Below, in pieces: positions 1 through 11,131 of a stretch of 64,000 nt of DNA; within the stretch, counting starts at the first letter, position 1, and each line of letters opens with the position of its first letter. The notes below the pieces were generated by a model that was not told the origin of the DNA, did no database searches, and saw nothing but the letters and a program-made list of their open reading frames with translations. This DNA comes from Adineta ricciae (taxonomy: Eukaryota; Rotifera; Eurotatoria; Adinetida; Adinetidae), in assembly GCA_905250025.1 (NCBI GenBank), contig CAJNOJ010000296.1, positions 58,888 to 122,887 of the forward strand, read 5' to 3'. A program made the position numbers and the translations under genes.

Positions 1-759
1 CACCGGTGGTATTGCCATTGCAAAAGTACAGGGAAAGTGCGCGTAGTTTGAGCATTGGCAGGAATTGATAATGTGTTGCTAATGGTGAGAAGAAATGATC
101 ATCTACATCGATATTAAGACATTCCAGATGAGGGATGTATCGTGAGAAGGATACCAGTGTATTCCAGTCGCACTGTAAACCTGTGATGGTCAAGTGTTCG
201 ATGTTTAATAAAGTAGTTAATTGTGCTTTCCAAGTGGCATAGCGCTGAGGAAAAGCCAGTGATAGTCGTCGCAATGTGGTAAATGTGAATATAGTCGAAA
301 TAACGGTTATCCACGAAGGAAAATATGATCCTTTGATCATTTTAATCGTCAACGTTTCGATTTTAGTATCGACTAATGTTAGAATAGCAGTTTGCACCGA
401 CTTTGAATTAATTCCTTGTCCACTGCAATAAATGTAAAGTGAATGAAGTCGTTCAAAAGGTGCGAATGATGGAAAACAGGCAAAAAACATATTGACTTGA
501 CCAGGTGTGTCGCGTTCAGATAAAGCTAATTTTGTTATTCTATTGGCATAATCCGGAAGAAGATGTAACGAATAACGAAACGTGTCCAAATGGCAACCAA
601 TGAAATTGAAATGAATTCGAGTCTGACTCAGCAATGCATCAAAGCGTTCATTGAGTTGATGAAGAAACACAGTAAGAAGATCGATTCCATCGATGTAATT
701 CTCGAAAAGATCGAGTAGAATTTCGTTGGGAAGCGATTCGAGCTTTGAAAGTGTCATGA
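1..759 (-). CDS. F-box/LRR-like protein, N-terminal part (copy A, runs off left edge)
   Basis: Reading the minus strand from an ATG at 759, the frame stays open to the window edge (about 253 codons). It starts MTLSKLESLPNEILLDLFEN, a typical short F-box helix (LxxLPxEILxxIF). Leucine-rich repeat-like text follows. It is a close copy of the complete gene at 7144-8916, differing by scattered substitutions. F-box proteins normally recruit substrates to SCF ubiquitin ligases through the LRR part; that role is inferred from the family only. The C-terminal half lies outside the window. It is the first gene of module copy A. Confidence 0.7.
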
Positions 760-1519
760 GCTCTCTTTATATCTTAAACTAACAAACATATTTATTTATT
801 TTTCCTTTCCTTTTACATCAACATGCGAGTCATAACTAATTGTATACGTCACCACCCTTCATCACGCGTTTGATCATAATCCAATGTTCTAAATCATAGA
901 ATGATGTACCGACGAACTTCAATTATTCCATGGAAAATGTTTCATGATCACCTGTATCGATATAATAGGCGAGTAATTCAGATCGTTGAATTATCACCTT
1001 GAACTCGCTATAATCAACATCTTATTTACTTACAGCATACTTTTCATAGCCTCGGTTTTGCGAATCTGGACGCACAGCGAACGTGTCCATTTGCCTAACC
1101 GTGATTCGATATTTCGTCACGACAGCTGCTGTTTATAAACGTCGCTAATGAATAGCAATCAGTGTAAGTTGCAATGCGATAATTTAAGAAATCAGAATCA
1201 AGCACAGAACAAGCTGCGACACCTTTATCGTCAGTGATACTCATTTGGGTATCCGTATCTTCCTTCAAACGTAACGTTTTTATATGATGCTCGTCAATGT
1301 AAAAGTGTATATTTCTTTTTATACTCACAAAAAAAGCACGTGTTGTTAATTTTTTTCTCTACAGCATACAAGAATGACTCAGTCGTGTAAAAAGTGCCGC
1401 TGAGTGTTCACGAAGAGTTTGTCGAATTCGAACTGTATAATATTTCACGAGCAAAACTAGTTCTTTGCAGAATATTCGAGATGTTAACGAATAAACAATG
1501 AATGAGACCTGAAAAGTAG
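760..1519. other. Intergenic stretch, copy A
   Basis: No supported gene. It aligns over much of its length with 8917-9720, the same interval in copy B. A possible small plus-strand ORF in copy B (9347-9604) is broken here by an in-frame TGA about 30 codons in. A pyrimidine tract ending in ctctacag at about 1358-1364 resembles a 3' splice site and is also present in copy B. Confidence 0.5.
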
Positions 1520-2476
1520 TTAATAGTTGTCTTCTAATTCTGATTTAAACTCGATGACTCCTACCGCTGCATTAATGTACTGTAAAAGAGTGCACATTTG
1601 AAAGATATAATTTTCAACAAATGTTCGAAATGAAGATTTTTGCTGATATTGTGTTAAGCCATTATAACATAAAACACTTGTAATAGGTAAGGTTAATACA
1701 ATTGTAGCAAATAATTGGATGAGAAGCATGCGACACAAAAGCCATTCTTCTTTTCTCCTTCGTTGAAAGTTATTGATGATACTTGTATGAATTTTCTTGC
1801 GAAGAGACTTCAAATTTTGAAGTGTTAAAAAGGCAAATATTGCTGTTAATAATGGCATTGATATTCCATTGATTAGTATGGAATAGAAACTCAAAAATGT
1901 CGAATATGGACCCGGTTGGTATGTACAAGTACGGTCTGTGCTATTGTAGGATATTTGAATATCATAAAAGATCAAGTCATGAACGCATACGATTGCCCAA
2001 AATAAGTAATTTATTATTATCATTTTCCACGTCGTCGGACGGCGTAAAAACCAATGATGATTTGTTTTACTCATAAGATACCTATGCAAAAAAAGTCTTC
2101 AGTGGATTGATAGTCATATAGTTGAACGTATTCTCTACCTGTCGACAGCTGCTAATAACATGTACGATCGAGGTAGCATCAGAAATAAACCTATAGTGAA
2201 GAAACGCAATTTACAAAACCATGACCATTGCGCAGATAGATCGATATTGAAACCAGTTTGAAGAAATCTTAGCAGAGGAACGGTGTTCAAATAAACAGCA
2301 TAACAAATTGAAGAAAATATTAAATATAGTGAGCAAGGGCTTGCACGAAGTTTAGTACTACCCGAGAATACAATGACATTCAAAATTGAACCAATGTTAC
2401 CAGTAATAATGATAATAGGAATGGAAATAATAAATAGATTTTGCTGAAAACGAACTAGTTCATCTTTGGTCCACAT
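1520..2476 (-). CDS. Rhodopsin-like 7TM receptor (copy A, two exons)
   Basis: Exons 2139-2476 and 1520-2081 are joined across a 57-base GT-AG intron (2082-2138) and give about 299 residues. TM1 carries the GN motif (ITGNIGSILNVIVF). TM3 ends AVDRYLM, the classical DRY motif. The intron falls after the second base of the DRY arginine codon (AG|G). Several further hydrophobic segments follow, giving a class A GPCR layout of minimal size with short tails. The ligand is unknown. Copy B (9721-10674) has the same structure and splice site; copy C (14668-15271) is broken. The gene sits between the F-box gene and the LDLa-EGF-7TM receptor, all on the minus strand. Confidence 0.8.
2082..2138 (-). other. 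Intron splitting the DRY arginine codon
   Basis: The 57-base intron begins gtagag and ends gcatag on the minus strand. Phase 2. The same position is used in copy B (10283-10336, 54 bases). Removing it restores A-V-D-R-Y-L-M without a frame change. Confidence 0.8.
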
Positions 2477-2776
2477 CGTTCAGTTCAGAGGCACATGTAT
2501 GTGAGCTTATATTCTCGTTTTTTACTCATTCAGCCAAGTAGATGAAAGATGAGGTGATTATCATTATCTGGATATCAAATATACAATACTTAATTAGTTC
2601 CTCTTTACCAAGAAGCACAGAGTGTATCATTCTGCGCTATTAATTAAATTCTGTCACGTATCAACTAACAATATTTATTACGTTTATTATTGACAGGTGA
2701 AGAACCGAGTAGTAACTCCCGATTCAACATTATTCACACCAGAAGAGAAAAAAAACAAGCATAGCTACGTAGGATA
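2477..2776. other. Intergenic stretch between the two receptors of copy A
   Basis: No gene seen. The stretch is AT-rich and strongly similar to 10675-10975 (copy B) and 15272-15572 (copy C). It probably holds the promoter of the small receptor and the 3' end of the large one. Confidence 0.5.
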
Positions 2777-3582
2777 TTACAGAAAAAGAGGATAGATCGC
2801 ATTTGATCTCCTACGAATTGACTTTTTGCATTCGTCTCTGTAGTATTTCGACGGTAAAACAAAGATTAGAAAAACAATCATCGGCGGAATAAATGAAAGA
2901 AAATATCCACTCAAAAATAACCAAGCATCACTTGCTGAATTCATGCATCTCGTACTATACGAAAGAATTAAACGCGGTAACGCAAGAAGGAAGAGAACCA
3001 CAGGTGCAATCAATAAATGTTGATGTCCGACGATTTCTTGACGCAGTATACCTCGGTATGATCGCTGCCTTTTCAAACGAGATTGTCGACGGGTTTGTTT
3101 AATGATCAGAATAATAATCGAAATCAAATTAATGAGAAACGGAACGAAAAAGTGAAATGTATTCACAATTCGATTATACATCTGTACACTTGATGAATAT
3201 TTAACAATACACCAGATTCTAATCATATTTTTATTATCATTGTCCTTCTCTTCAAACAAACGTCGATGAATCGCATCATGTATTGTTGTCAATGTGATAA
3301 ATATCAAAAGATAGATCATCACTTTCTTGGCTACCGCTTTACTTTTTGCCTTCATAAATGTAGCACCTTGAATAGCTGTCATCGCTCTCTCCATCGACAC
3401 ACATGCATCCAACCATTGGTCCATGTTCACACATATACGAAGAACGAAATCTAATGAATGACACTGAGCTTCTAACAATACTCGGTTCTGCCATGTTGAT
3501 ATCTGAGTCGAAAGATACACAAAATACTTCATTCCAAACAATGTCATTGTCAACAGAGTTGTGATCGATGAGCCCAACAGAT
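2777..3582 (-). CDS. LDLa-EGF-7TM receptor, C-terminal 7TM part (copy A; continues at 19852)
   Basis: The open frame encodes the last 268 or so residues: six hydrophobic helices, a VSMERAMTAI segment at the DRY position, and a basic tail ending NAIYPLFL. The reading frame is cut by the single N at 3583. Bases 3362-3582 are identical to 19852-20072, where the same protein continues upstream. The two pieces are best read as one gene on two contigs. The protein is a close relative of the complete 7TM part at 15573-19850. Confidence 0.8.
3362..3582. repeat. 221-base exact repeat of 19852-20072
   Basis: Base-for-base identical to 19852-20072 over the full 221 bases, ending exactly at the N at 3583. 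The third copy of the same region (about 16160-16378) differs at many positions. Confidence 0.95.
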
Positions 3583-3583
3583 N
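3583..3583. other. Single-N contig join
   Basis: A lone undefined base separates a minus-strand receptor gene from a plus-strand ABC transporter, and both are cut exactly here. See the findings on the identical 221-base ends. Confidence 0.9.
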
Positions 3584-5470
3584 GTGTTCGAAAATACATC
3601 AACAACAGATTCTTTACGATATATCAGGAGTGTTTAAACCAGGTATGAATGCGATTCTTGGACCGACAGGAAGTGGAAAATCGTCATTACTGGATATTCT
3701 TGCCGATCGAAAAGACCGTCACGGTCTTGAAGGACAAGTGTTGATTGATGGGCAAGTGCAGACAGTTGATTTCAAATATCGGGTGGGTTATGTCGTTCAA
3801 GATGATATTATCAGTGGTAATTTAACCGTACGAGAAAATCTGCTTTTCTCGGCTAATACTCGAATGTCTCGAAAAGTTTCGTCGCATGAGAAGCTGGCAA
3901 TTGTCAATGAAGTTATCGAACAACTGGGTTTGGAGAAATGTGCGGATAGGAGAGTGGGGACTGAATTACGGCGCGGAATTTCCGGTGGTGAACGAAGACG
4001 AACGAATATTGGCATGGAATTGGTGCTCTCACCACGAGTGCTCTTTTTAGATGAACCAACCACCGGATTGGATTCATCCACAGCTCGCAATGTAATGGCA
4101 TATCTACAAAAGTTATCCAGAAAAGGCCGTAGGTAGTTCTATTCGCGCCATTCGATCGTCTCATTCGCTCGTGTTTAGGAACAATTATTTTCTCCATCCA
4201 TCAACCACGCTATTCAATCTTCAGATTGTTCGACACTTTGTTTCTTGTTGCTGCTGGTCGTTGTATTTACCACGGGCCCAGTCAATCTGTTCTTTCATAT
4301 TTTGACTCCATCGGTTTTCAATGCGAGAATCACAATAACCCTGCGGATTTTCTTCTTGATGTTTGTCAAGGCGATTATCCACTTAATCTTCCGTCGTCGA
4401 ATATCCAGGAAGCTAGTGATCCCGATAAACAGGCACAGCAAATCGACCAATATTTATACGATAATTATGAAAAATCGACCTTGCGTACAATGATGAAACA
4501 AGAAATCGCCGAGTTGGGTTCGTTGGCCAATTCTCCTGAAGCAACGACGTATGGGACATCACAAGTGCCAAAGAAATCTCGTCTAGCCGAAGTGTTTTAT
4601 GTTGCACAACGAGCGCTTCGGAATGCATTTCGAAATCCCGCATTAATCGGTATGCAAACAGGTGTCTCGATCTTCCTAGGTATACTCATCGGTTTGATCT
4701 ACATTAAAATGGATCATTCTGTTGATACGGGTGTGAAAAATCGTCTTGGTGCGATATTTTTCATTGTTACGAATCAAGTCTTCGGCAGTCTCTCGGCGCT
4801 CGATCTGTTCATTAAAGAGCGTCCACTATTTCAACATGAAAATGTCAGTGGCTACTATCATGTGTCGACATATTTTCTCGCAAAAATTCTTTGTGATATT
4901 GTTCCACTACGAACGATTCCAACGATATTCTTCTCATCCATTGCGTATTTTATGATTGGATTCCAGAGACAAGTAACGAAGTTCTTTATCTTTTTCCTGG
5001 GCATCTATATGACTTCGCTGTGTGCCTCGTCATTCTGTTTTTTAGTTTCGGCGAGTGTACGAGTTTACGGTAGGAAACATCTCTCTTTCAAATTACTTGC
5101 AATTGACGTATTCGTTTTAGCTGTGGCCAATCTACTCGCTGCCATGTATTGCGTGCTGACGTTGATTTTCAGTGGATTTCTTGTAGAAGTAACATCGGTG
5201 ACGGAATTTCTTTCCTGGATTAAATGGATTAGTATCTTTCGATACTCCACGAATTTATTTTCCATTAATGAGTTTACCGATTTAAAACTGTGTTTACCAA
5301 ATGACACAAATACCTGTAATATCGATGGGTCAGACATTTTGAAACAACAGAATATTGATGCATCGACCGACTGGGATCTCTGGAAGAATTTCGTAGCATT
5401 AGCAGGACTCATGTTAGGTTTCCTAGTTTTAGCTTATATTCAGTTGCTTCGCATGAAGAAAACCAAATGA
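3584..5470 (+). CDS. ABCG2-like half transporter (5' truncated by contig end)
   Basis: Exons are 3584-4128, 4179-5069 and 5121-5470. Intron 4129-4178 is 50 bases, phase 1. Intron 5070-5120 is 51 bases, so the unspliced frame also stays open. The nucleotide-binding domain comes first: Walker A GPTGSGKS, Q-loop VVQDD, signature SGGERRR, Walker B LFLDEPTTGLD, and an H-loop (SIHQP) created by splicing. Then come about six TM segments and a cysteine-bearing external loop (LCLPNDTNTC). The NBD-then-TM order and close matches throughout are those of the ABCG/White family, nearest ABCG2, a homodimeric plasma-membrane exporter. The N-terminus before QQQILYDISG is missing at the N. The substrate cannot be told from sequence. 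Confidence 0.9.
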
Positions 5471-6091
5471 ATGTTGTGTATGCTTTTCGTAATTAGCTTT
5501 GAATAATATAAAATTGAGTCCGAACAAAGAAAGAAAGACCTTTATATCTATCTTCAATGTCACCGTTTACCTTTTGTGTGAGAGCGTGAATTTGCCACTC
5601 TTCTGTCATGATCTTCTTATCGATGTTTTTCTCTGAGTCACTTCTCAAGCTATGTTTGAATAACACACTACCGAGGAAACATTTTTTAACGCCAAAATTA
5701 CCAAATAAAAAAGGATTCTTTATTAATCTCGCTTTGTATGTTCGCATGTATTTCTTGCAGCTTGGTTAAGTAAGTATAGACAAAATATTAGAAGTTCGTG
5801 AGTAATATTTATTTATGTTTTCATTTGGTTTCTTCCAAACGCGAAAGTCACATCTACCGTATAACGAAACATGACGTAAGACGATGAGAAAGAGCGGCAG
5901 AAGCATATCGTTCTAATCTTTTGATATCAGAAGCACAAACTAAGACGGTAAAGCAAACTAGGAAGTGATGATATACTGTCTATTCTTCGTCTTAATCTAT
6001 ATACGAACTGATATATAAATACATAACACACATTATATTCTATTCGTTCTTCTCATACAATCCGTTAATAATATAATTCACTCGAATAACA
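5471..6091. other. Intergenic stretch between ABCG and GTPase genes
   Basis: No supported gene. TATA-like text (tatataaata) lies at about 6012-6021, some 75 bases before the next ATG, and could be the core promoter of the GTPase gene. Confidence 0.4.
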
Positions 6092-7021
6092 ATGGCTGCA
6101 TCCTGTGCTAATCGTAGTAATAACAAAGGTGGCTCACAGATTGGCATCATTCTGTTGGGTAATACTGGTGCCGGCAAGTCGTTCTTAGGTAATATTCTAC
6201 TTGGCCGTGACGCATTCAAAAATGAATGCAATTCAAACTCCGTCACACATGAAACGGAGTTTGAAACTTTCGTCGATGGTGATGAATCCTATGCTGTCTT
6301 CAACATTCCTGGCTTGATTGAAGGCGATCAAACTGCTATTGATCGAAACAAACGAGAGATTTACAAGGCATTTGAACAACGTCCGAATTCAGTAGTAGTT
6401 TTCATTTTCGTTGGCGGAAGCGGTGGCCGAATGCGTGATGAGGATCTCGTTGCGTTCAATGCACTTCATCAAGCATTCAAATTTAAGCCGCAATCACTAG
6501 TACTGATTGTTAATGATTTACCGCCGCGTCGATCAGAAAACTATGAAGCAACCGTGACCGTCAGTCTGGAACGTTTGTTGAAGATTCCTGATCTCAAAGT
6601 TTGCTTTCTGGATCGAATCGACAACAAAAATCATGACGAATGCAATAGAGTTCGTACGAAATTGATTGAGTTTATCATCGGTCGATCTACGCCAGAATTA
6701 CATAAAAAAGAAGGTGATATCCAGCTACACGTCGATACCATCGCCAAGTTGAAGGCGGAATCAAAGGCTGCACAAGAGAAGCTTGAAAATGAAATCAACT
6801 CTTTGAGAGATGAAATTGCTAAAAAAGATCGCGAATTCAAAGCTGCAGAAGAACAGCGACAGAAAGAATTCGAATGCTTAAAAGATGAAATGATCCGAGA
6901 GGATCAAAACCATTCTCAAGAGATTCAGAATATGCAACATCGAATAAATACTCTGGAAAGTATACCGCCACAAGTTATTGTTAAGCGTGTAAAAAGAAAA
7001 CATTGGTGGAAGAAATTGTAG
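6092..7021 (+). CDS. AIG1/GIMAP-like GTPase with C-terminal coiled coil
   Basis: A single-exon ORF of 309 residues with an ATG in context aacaATGG. G1/P-loop GNTGAGKS is at residues 23-30, followed by LGNILLGRDAF, characteristic of AIG1/GIMAP proteins. G3 is NIPG (71-74) instead of DxxG. The G4 position reads VNDLP (140-144), a weak NKxD. Residues about 205-295 are rich in K/E/A heptads (coiled coil). The C-terminus is strongly basic (VKRVKRKHWWKKL), which could bind membrane or nucleic acid. GIMAPs oligomerise on membranes in vertebrates and plants; that role is family knowledge only. It is convergent with the F-box gene at 7144, with 122 bases between the stops. Confidence 0.85.
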   Translation: MAASCANRSNNKGGSQIGIILLGNTGAGKSFLGNILLGRDAFKNECNSNSVTHETEFETFVDGDESYAVFNIPGLIEGDQTAIDRNKREIYKAFEQRPNSVVVFIFVGGSGGRMRDEDLVAFNALHQAFKFKPQSLVLIVNDLPPRRSENYEATVTVSLERLLKIPDLKVCFLDRIDNKNHDECNRVRTKLIEFIIGRSTPELHKKEGDIQLHVDTIAKLKAESKAAQEKLENEINSLRDEIAKKDREFKAAEEQRQKEFECLKDEMIREDQNHSQEIQNMQHRINTLESIPPQVIVKRVKRKHWWKKL

Positions 7022-7084
7022 TAAATATCAATCCTAGAATATACATTATAGGAAACTGTTCATATGTGTTATTTTATACTTAGC

Positions 7085-7106
7085 AATAAAAAAAAGAGAA
7101 TTTATT
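7085..7106. terminator. Back-to-back poly(A) signals of convergent genes
   Basis: AATAAA on the plus strand (7085-7090) serves the GTPase gene, 64 bases past its stop. AATAAA on the minus strand (plus TTTATT, 7101-7106) serves the F-box gene, 38 bases past its stop. Confidence 0.6.
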
Positions 7107-7143
7107 TATAAAGATAAACACGAAAAGGCATCACTGGTCTCGA

Positions 7144-8916
7144 TTAAATCTTGGTAAACCTTTGCCAAAATACTTGATGGAAAGCCATGTCACCCAGCCA
7201 AATTTTAATCCAGTTCTCCGCTTGTCGAATAATAAATGGAGAGAAACTGCTGTCTAGTGATGTAAAATAATTCAATATATGAAAATAACGTTCTGGAAGT
7301 CGAAAGGTGAGAGTGGATAGTTTGGGTAGGTGATCTTCAAGTAGAGGAACATTGTTCAAATCAACTGTATTGATAACTAAATGTTCGAGAAATGGAAAAT
7401 ATTGTGCGATAGTCGCAATATCTTTTTTTCGAAATGCATGTGGTTCATTGGAGAGATCAAGACGTTTGAGATGAATATTGCGTCGAATGGATGCACCGCG
7501 ATCAGGAATCAAGTGATCGAAGTCGATTTTTAATGACTGAATGTTCACAGTGGATTGTAAAAGCAAGTTTATTGCCTTAGTTTCCTTGTCTGAAAACGAA
7601 ATAACCAGTTCTCTGATTTTCGAACAATTCACACAGTTCAGTATCCATTCCACTAATCTTGAATTTAGATTGTACAAGGCGAGAAATGTGACATTCTTGA
7701 AATAATACTGGTGAGAAGATGAATCAGGCAAGGAGGAAATACATAGACGTGTAATTGTATTTAAATAATAAACATGACCATGTGAATTATGTTTGTCTGC
7801 AGCCCACCATTGAATGACCGGGCGGTGACTAACGTCAGCTCGGAAAATATCATTTCCACTGTCACATATCTCACTGATGGCATTCTCATAGCGACCTTGC
7901 AGTTCATGATCTATAACAATAATATTGAAATTCAACTTCGTCATCCAAAATGGATTGTTGTATAATGTCAATAAATTCGTGGGATAGATATTTGACTGAT
8001 GTCTGGGACGAAATATACTTGTACTCAAAGTAAAGTGCCTCAGTTGTGGTAATGATGCTTCTATTAACGCCTGCCAAGGCTCAGGCTCGAAAAACGTATC
8101 AGGTCCGTCTACTGTTAAACGATAGAGGGCAGGTGTATAGTCAAAATACTGTCGCAATACGCCGATGATACTGCCATTACAAAAGTATAGAAAAAGTGCG
8201 CGTAGTTTGAGCATTGGTACGAATTGATAATGTGCTACTAATGGTGAGAAGAAATGATCATCTACATCGACATTAAGATATTTCAGATGAGGCATGTATC
8301 GTGAAAAGGATGCCAGTGTATTCCAATCACACTGTAAACCTGTGACGGTCAAGTGTTCGATGTTTAATAAAGTAGTTAACTGTGCTTTCCAAGTGGTATA
8401 GCGCGGAGGAAAAGCCAGTAACAGTCGTCGCAATGTGGTTAATGTAAATATAGTCGAAATGACGGTTATCCACGAAGGAAAGCATGCTCCTTTGATCATT
8501 TTAACCGTCAAAGTTTCGATTTTAGTATCGACTAATGTCAAAATAGCAGTTTGCACCGACTTTGAATTAATTCCTTGTCCACTGCAATAAATGTAAAGTG
8601 AACGAAGTTGTTCAAAAGGTGCGAATGATGGAAAACAGGCAAAGAACATATTGATTTGACCAGGTGTATCGCGTTCAGATAAAGCTAATTTTGTTATTCT
8701 ATTGGCATAATCCGGAAGAACACGTAAAGAATAGCGAAATGTGTCTAAATGGCAACCAATGAAGTTGAAATAAATTCGAGTCTGACTCAGCAATGCATCA
8801 AAGCGTTCATTGAATTGATGAAGAAACACAGTAAGAAGATCGGTTCCGTCGATATAATTCTCGAAAAGATCGAGTAGAAGTTCGTTGGGAAGCGATTCGA
8901 GCTTTGAAAGTGACAT
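7144..8916 (-). CDS. F-box/LRR-like protein (copy B, complete)
   Basis: Uninterrupted 590-residue ORF. The start is taken at ATG 8916 (MSLSKLESLPNELLLDLFEN), because copy A starts at the same codon and the longer frame upstream only offers GTG. Residues 1-45 form an F-box-like motif. The rest alternates leucine-rich strands (LTTLRRLLLAF, IEHLTVTGL, HLKYLNVDV and similar), an irregular LRR solenoid. Its presumed role is a substrate adaptor of an SCF E3 ligase in the cytosol, from family knowledge. Bdelloids have many such genes. It heads module copy B and is followed upstream on the same strand by the small 7TM receptor. Confidence 0.8.
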   Translation of the reverse strand: MSLSKLESLPNELLLDLFENYIDGTDLLTVFLHQFNERFDALLSQTRIYFNFIGCHLDTFRYSLRVLPDYANRITKLALSERDTPGQINMFFACFPSFAPFEQLRSLYIYCSGQGINSKSVQTAILTLVDTKIETLTVKMIKGACFPSWITVISTIFTLTTLRRLLLAFPPRYTTWKAQLTTLLNIEHLTVTGLQCDWNTLASFSRYMPHLKYLNVDVDDHFFSPLVAHYQFVPMLKLRALFLYFCNGSIIGVLRQYFDYTPALYRLTVDGPDTFFEPEPWQALIEASLPQLRHFTLSTSIFRPRHQSNIYPTNLLTLYNNPFWMTKLNFNIIVIDHELQGRYENAISEICDSGNDIFRADVSHRPVIQWWAADKHNSHGHVYYLNTITRLCISSLPDSSSHQYYFKNVTFLALYNLNSRLVEWILNCVNCSKIRELVISFSDKETKAINLLLQSTVNIQSLKIDFDHLIPDRGASIRRNIHLKRLDLSNEPHAFRKKDIATIAQYFPFLEHLVINTVDLNNVPLLEDHLPKLSTLTFRLPERYFHILNYFTSLDSSFSPFIIRQAENWIKIWLGDMAFHQVFWQRFTKI

Positions 8917-9720
8917 TCGCACTCTTTATATCTTAAACTAACAAACACATTTTCTTTCTTTTCTTTTACATCAACATGCAAGTCATGACTAATTGTGTAT
9001 ACCTCATCATCCCTCCTCACGCATTCGACCATAACCCAAGTTTCTAAGTTGTAGAGTAATGTAAGTTACCTCCGAACCTCACTTATTCCATGGAAAATGT
9101 TTCAGGATCACTCGTATCGATATAACCACGGTGAATGTAATAGGCGACTAATTCAGATCGTTGAATCATCACCTTCAACCCGCTATAATCAACATCCTAT
9201 TTACTTACAACATACTTTTCTGCTACGGACAAAACAAATTTTTCATAGTCTCGGTTTTGCGAATCTGGACGCACAGCGAACGTGTTCATTTGTCCAACCA
9301 CGATTCGATATTTCATCATAACAGCTGCTATTTATAAACATCACTAATGAATAGCAACCAGTTTAAACTGCAATGCGATAATCTAATAAATCGGAATCAA
9401 GCGAAGAACAAGGTGCGACAGCTGTATCGTCAGTCTTATTCATTGGAGTCTCCATTTCTTCCTTCAAGCACAACATTTTTATATGACGCCCATGAATGTA
9501 AAAGTGTGCATTTATTTTTATACGCACAAAAGAGCACGTGTTGTTGTTGTTGTTTTTCTCTACAGTATACAAGAATGAGTCAGTCGTGCAAAAAGCGCTG
9601 CTGAATGTTTCCGAAGAGCTTGTCGAATTCGAACTTTATAATATTTAACGAGCAAAACTAGTTCTTTGCAGAATATTCGAGATGTTAACGAATAAACAAT
9701 GAATGAGACCTAAAAAATAG
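8917..9720. other. Intergenic stretch, copy B, with a weak small ORF
   Basis: No firm gene. A plus-strand ORF at 9347-9604 (85 codons, MNSNQFKLQCDNL...) is intact here, but its counterpart in copy A carries a TGA. Just downstream both copies have a splice-acceptor-like tract, then a short M-T/S-Q-S-C-K-K peptide ending in a stop. Coding potential is doubtful. Confidence 0.3.
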
Positions 9721-10674
9721 TTAATTGTTGTTTTCTAATTCGAATTGAAACTCGATGACTCCTACCGCTGCATTAATGTACTGTAAAAGAGTACACATTT
9801 GAAAGATATAATTTTCAACAAATGTTCGAAATGAAGATTTTTGCTGATATTGTGTTAAACCATTATAACATAAAGCAACTGTGATAGGTAAGGTTAATAC
9901 AATTGTAGCAAATAATTGGACGAGAAGCATGCGACATAGAAGCCATTCTTCTTTTCTCCTCCGTTGGAAGTCATTGATAATACTTGTATGAATTTGCTTC
10001 CGAAGAGACTTCAAATTTCCGAGTGTTAAAAAGCCAAATATTGCTGTTAATAACGGCATTGATATTCCATTGATTAGTATGGAATAGAAACTCAAAAATG
10101 TCGAATATAGACCCGGTTGGTATGTACAAGTACGGTCTGTGCTATTTGACGATATTTGAATATCATAAAAGATCAAGTCATGAACACAAACGATTGCCCA
10201 AAATAAACAATTTATTATTATTATTTTCCACGTCGTCGGACGATGTAAAAACCAATGACGATTTGTTTTACACATAAGATACCTATACAAAAAAACCTTC
10301 AGTGGATTGATGGTCACAGTTGAATAACTTTTCTACCTGTCCACAGCTGCCAATAACATATACGATCGAGGTAGCATAAGAAACAAGCCGATAGTGAAGA
10401 AACGCAGTTTACAAAACCATGACCATTGCGCAGATAGATCGATATTAAAACCAGTTTGAAGAAATCTTAGCAGAGGAACAGTGTTCAAATAAACAGCATA
10501 ACCAATTGAAGAAAAGATCAAATATAGTGAGCAAGGGCTTGTACGGAGTTTAGTACTGCCCGAGAAAACGATTACATTCAAAATCGAACCAATGTTGCCA
10601 GTAATGATGATAATAGGAATGGATATAATAAAGAGATTTTGTTGAAAACGAACTAGATCCTCTTTGGTCCACAT
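9721..10674 (-). CDS. Rhodopsin-like 7TM receptor (copy B, two exons)
   Basis: Exons 10337-10674 and 9721-10282 with a 54-base GT-AG intron (10283-10336) give about 299 residues. The protein is nearly identical to copy A: TM1 ITGNIGSILNVIVF, DRY formed across the splice (AVD-R-YLMCK), and a short C-terminal tail. All exons are open and the splice sites are canonical, so it is probably functional. No ligand class can be assigned. Confidence 0.8.
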
Positions 10675-10975
10675 CGTTCAGTTAAGAAGCACATGTATGT
10701 GAACTTATATTCTCTTTTCTTTTTATTCAATCTGTCAAGTAGATGAAAGATGAGGTGATTATCATTATCTGGATATCGTATACACAATATTTAATTAGTT
10801 TCTCGTTACTGAGAAGCACAGAGTGTATCGCTCTGTACTAATAATTAAATTCTGTTTCGTATCAACTGACAGTATTTCTCACGTCCATTATAGATAGGCG
10901 AAGAGCTGAATAGTAAGTCCGATTAAGCATTATTGACACGAGAAGAAGAAGAAAAAAACAAGTGTAGCTAGAATG
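10675..10975. other. Intergenic stretch, copy B
   Basis: No gene seen. It is nearly identical to 15272-15572 in copy C, showing that copies B and C share this interval by recent duplication or conversion. Confidence 0.5.
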
Positions 10976-11131
10976 TTAGAGGAAAAGAGGGTAGATCGCA
11001 TTTGATCTCCTACGAATTGACTTTTTGAATTCGTTTCTGTAGTATTTCGACGGTAAAACAAAGATCAGGAAAACGATCATCGGCGGAATAAATGAAACAA
11101 AGTATCCACTCAAAAATAACCAAGCATCACT
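10976..11131 (-). pseudogene. Truncated 3' end of an LDLa-EGF-7TM receptor (copy B)
   Basis: The last fifty or so codons of the large receptor are present and match 15573-15729 almost base for base. Similarity stops abruptly at about 11131 in the middle of TM7, and unrelated sequence starts. No upstream part of the gene follows, so this is a truncated remnant unless the junction is an assembly error. Confidence 0.75.

Noticed and set aside
5493-5747. 84-codon minus-strand ORF after the ABCG gene
   Set aside because: No domain, no signal and no second copy to test it. It most likely overlaps the transporter 3' UTR.
9347-9604. 85-codon plus-strand ORF between F-box and receptor genes
   Set aside because: The homologous stretch in copy A has an in-frame TGA at codon 30 and no coding-like conservation afterwards, so it is not listed as a gene.
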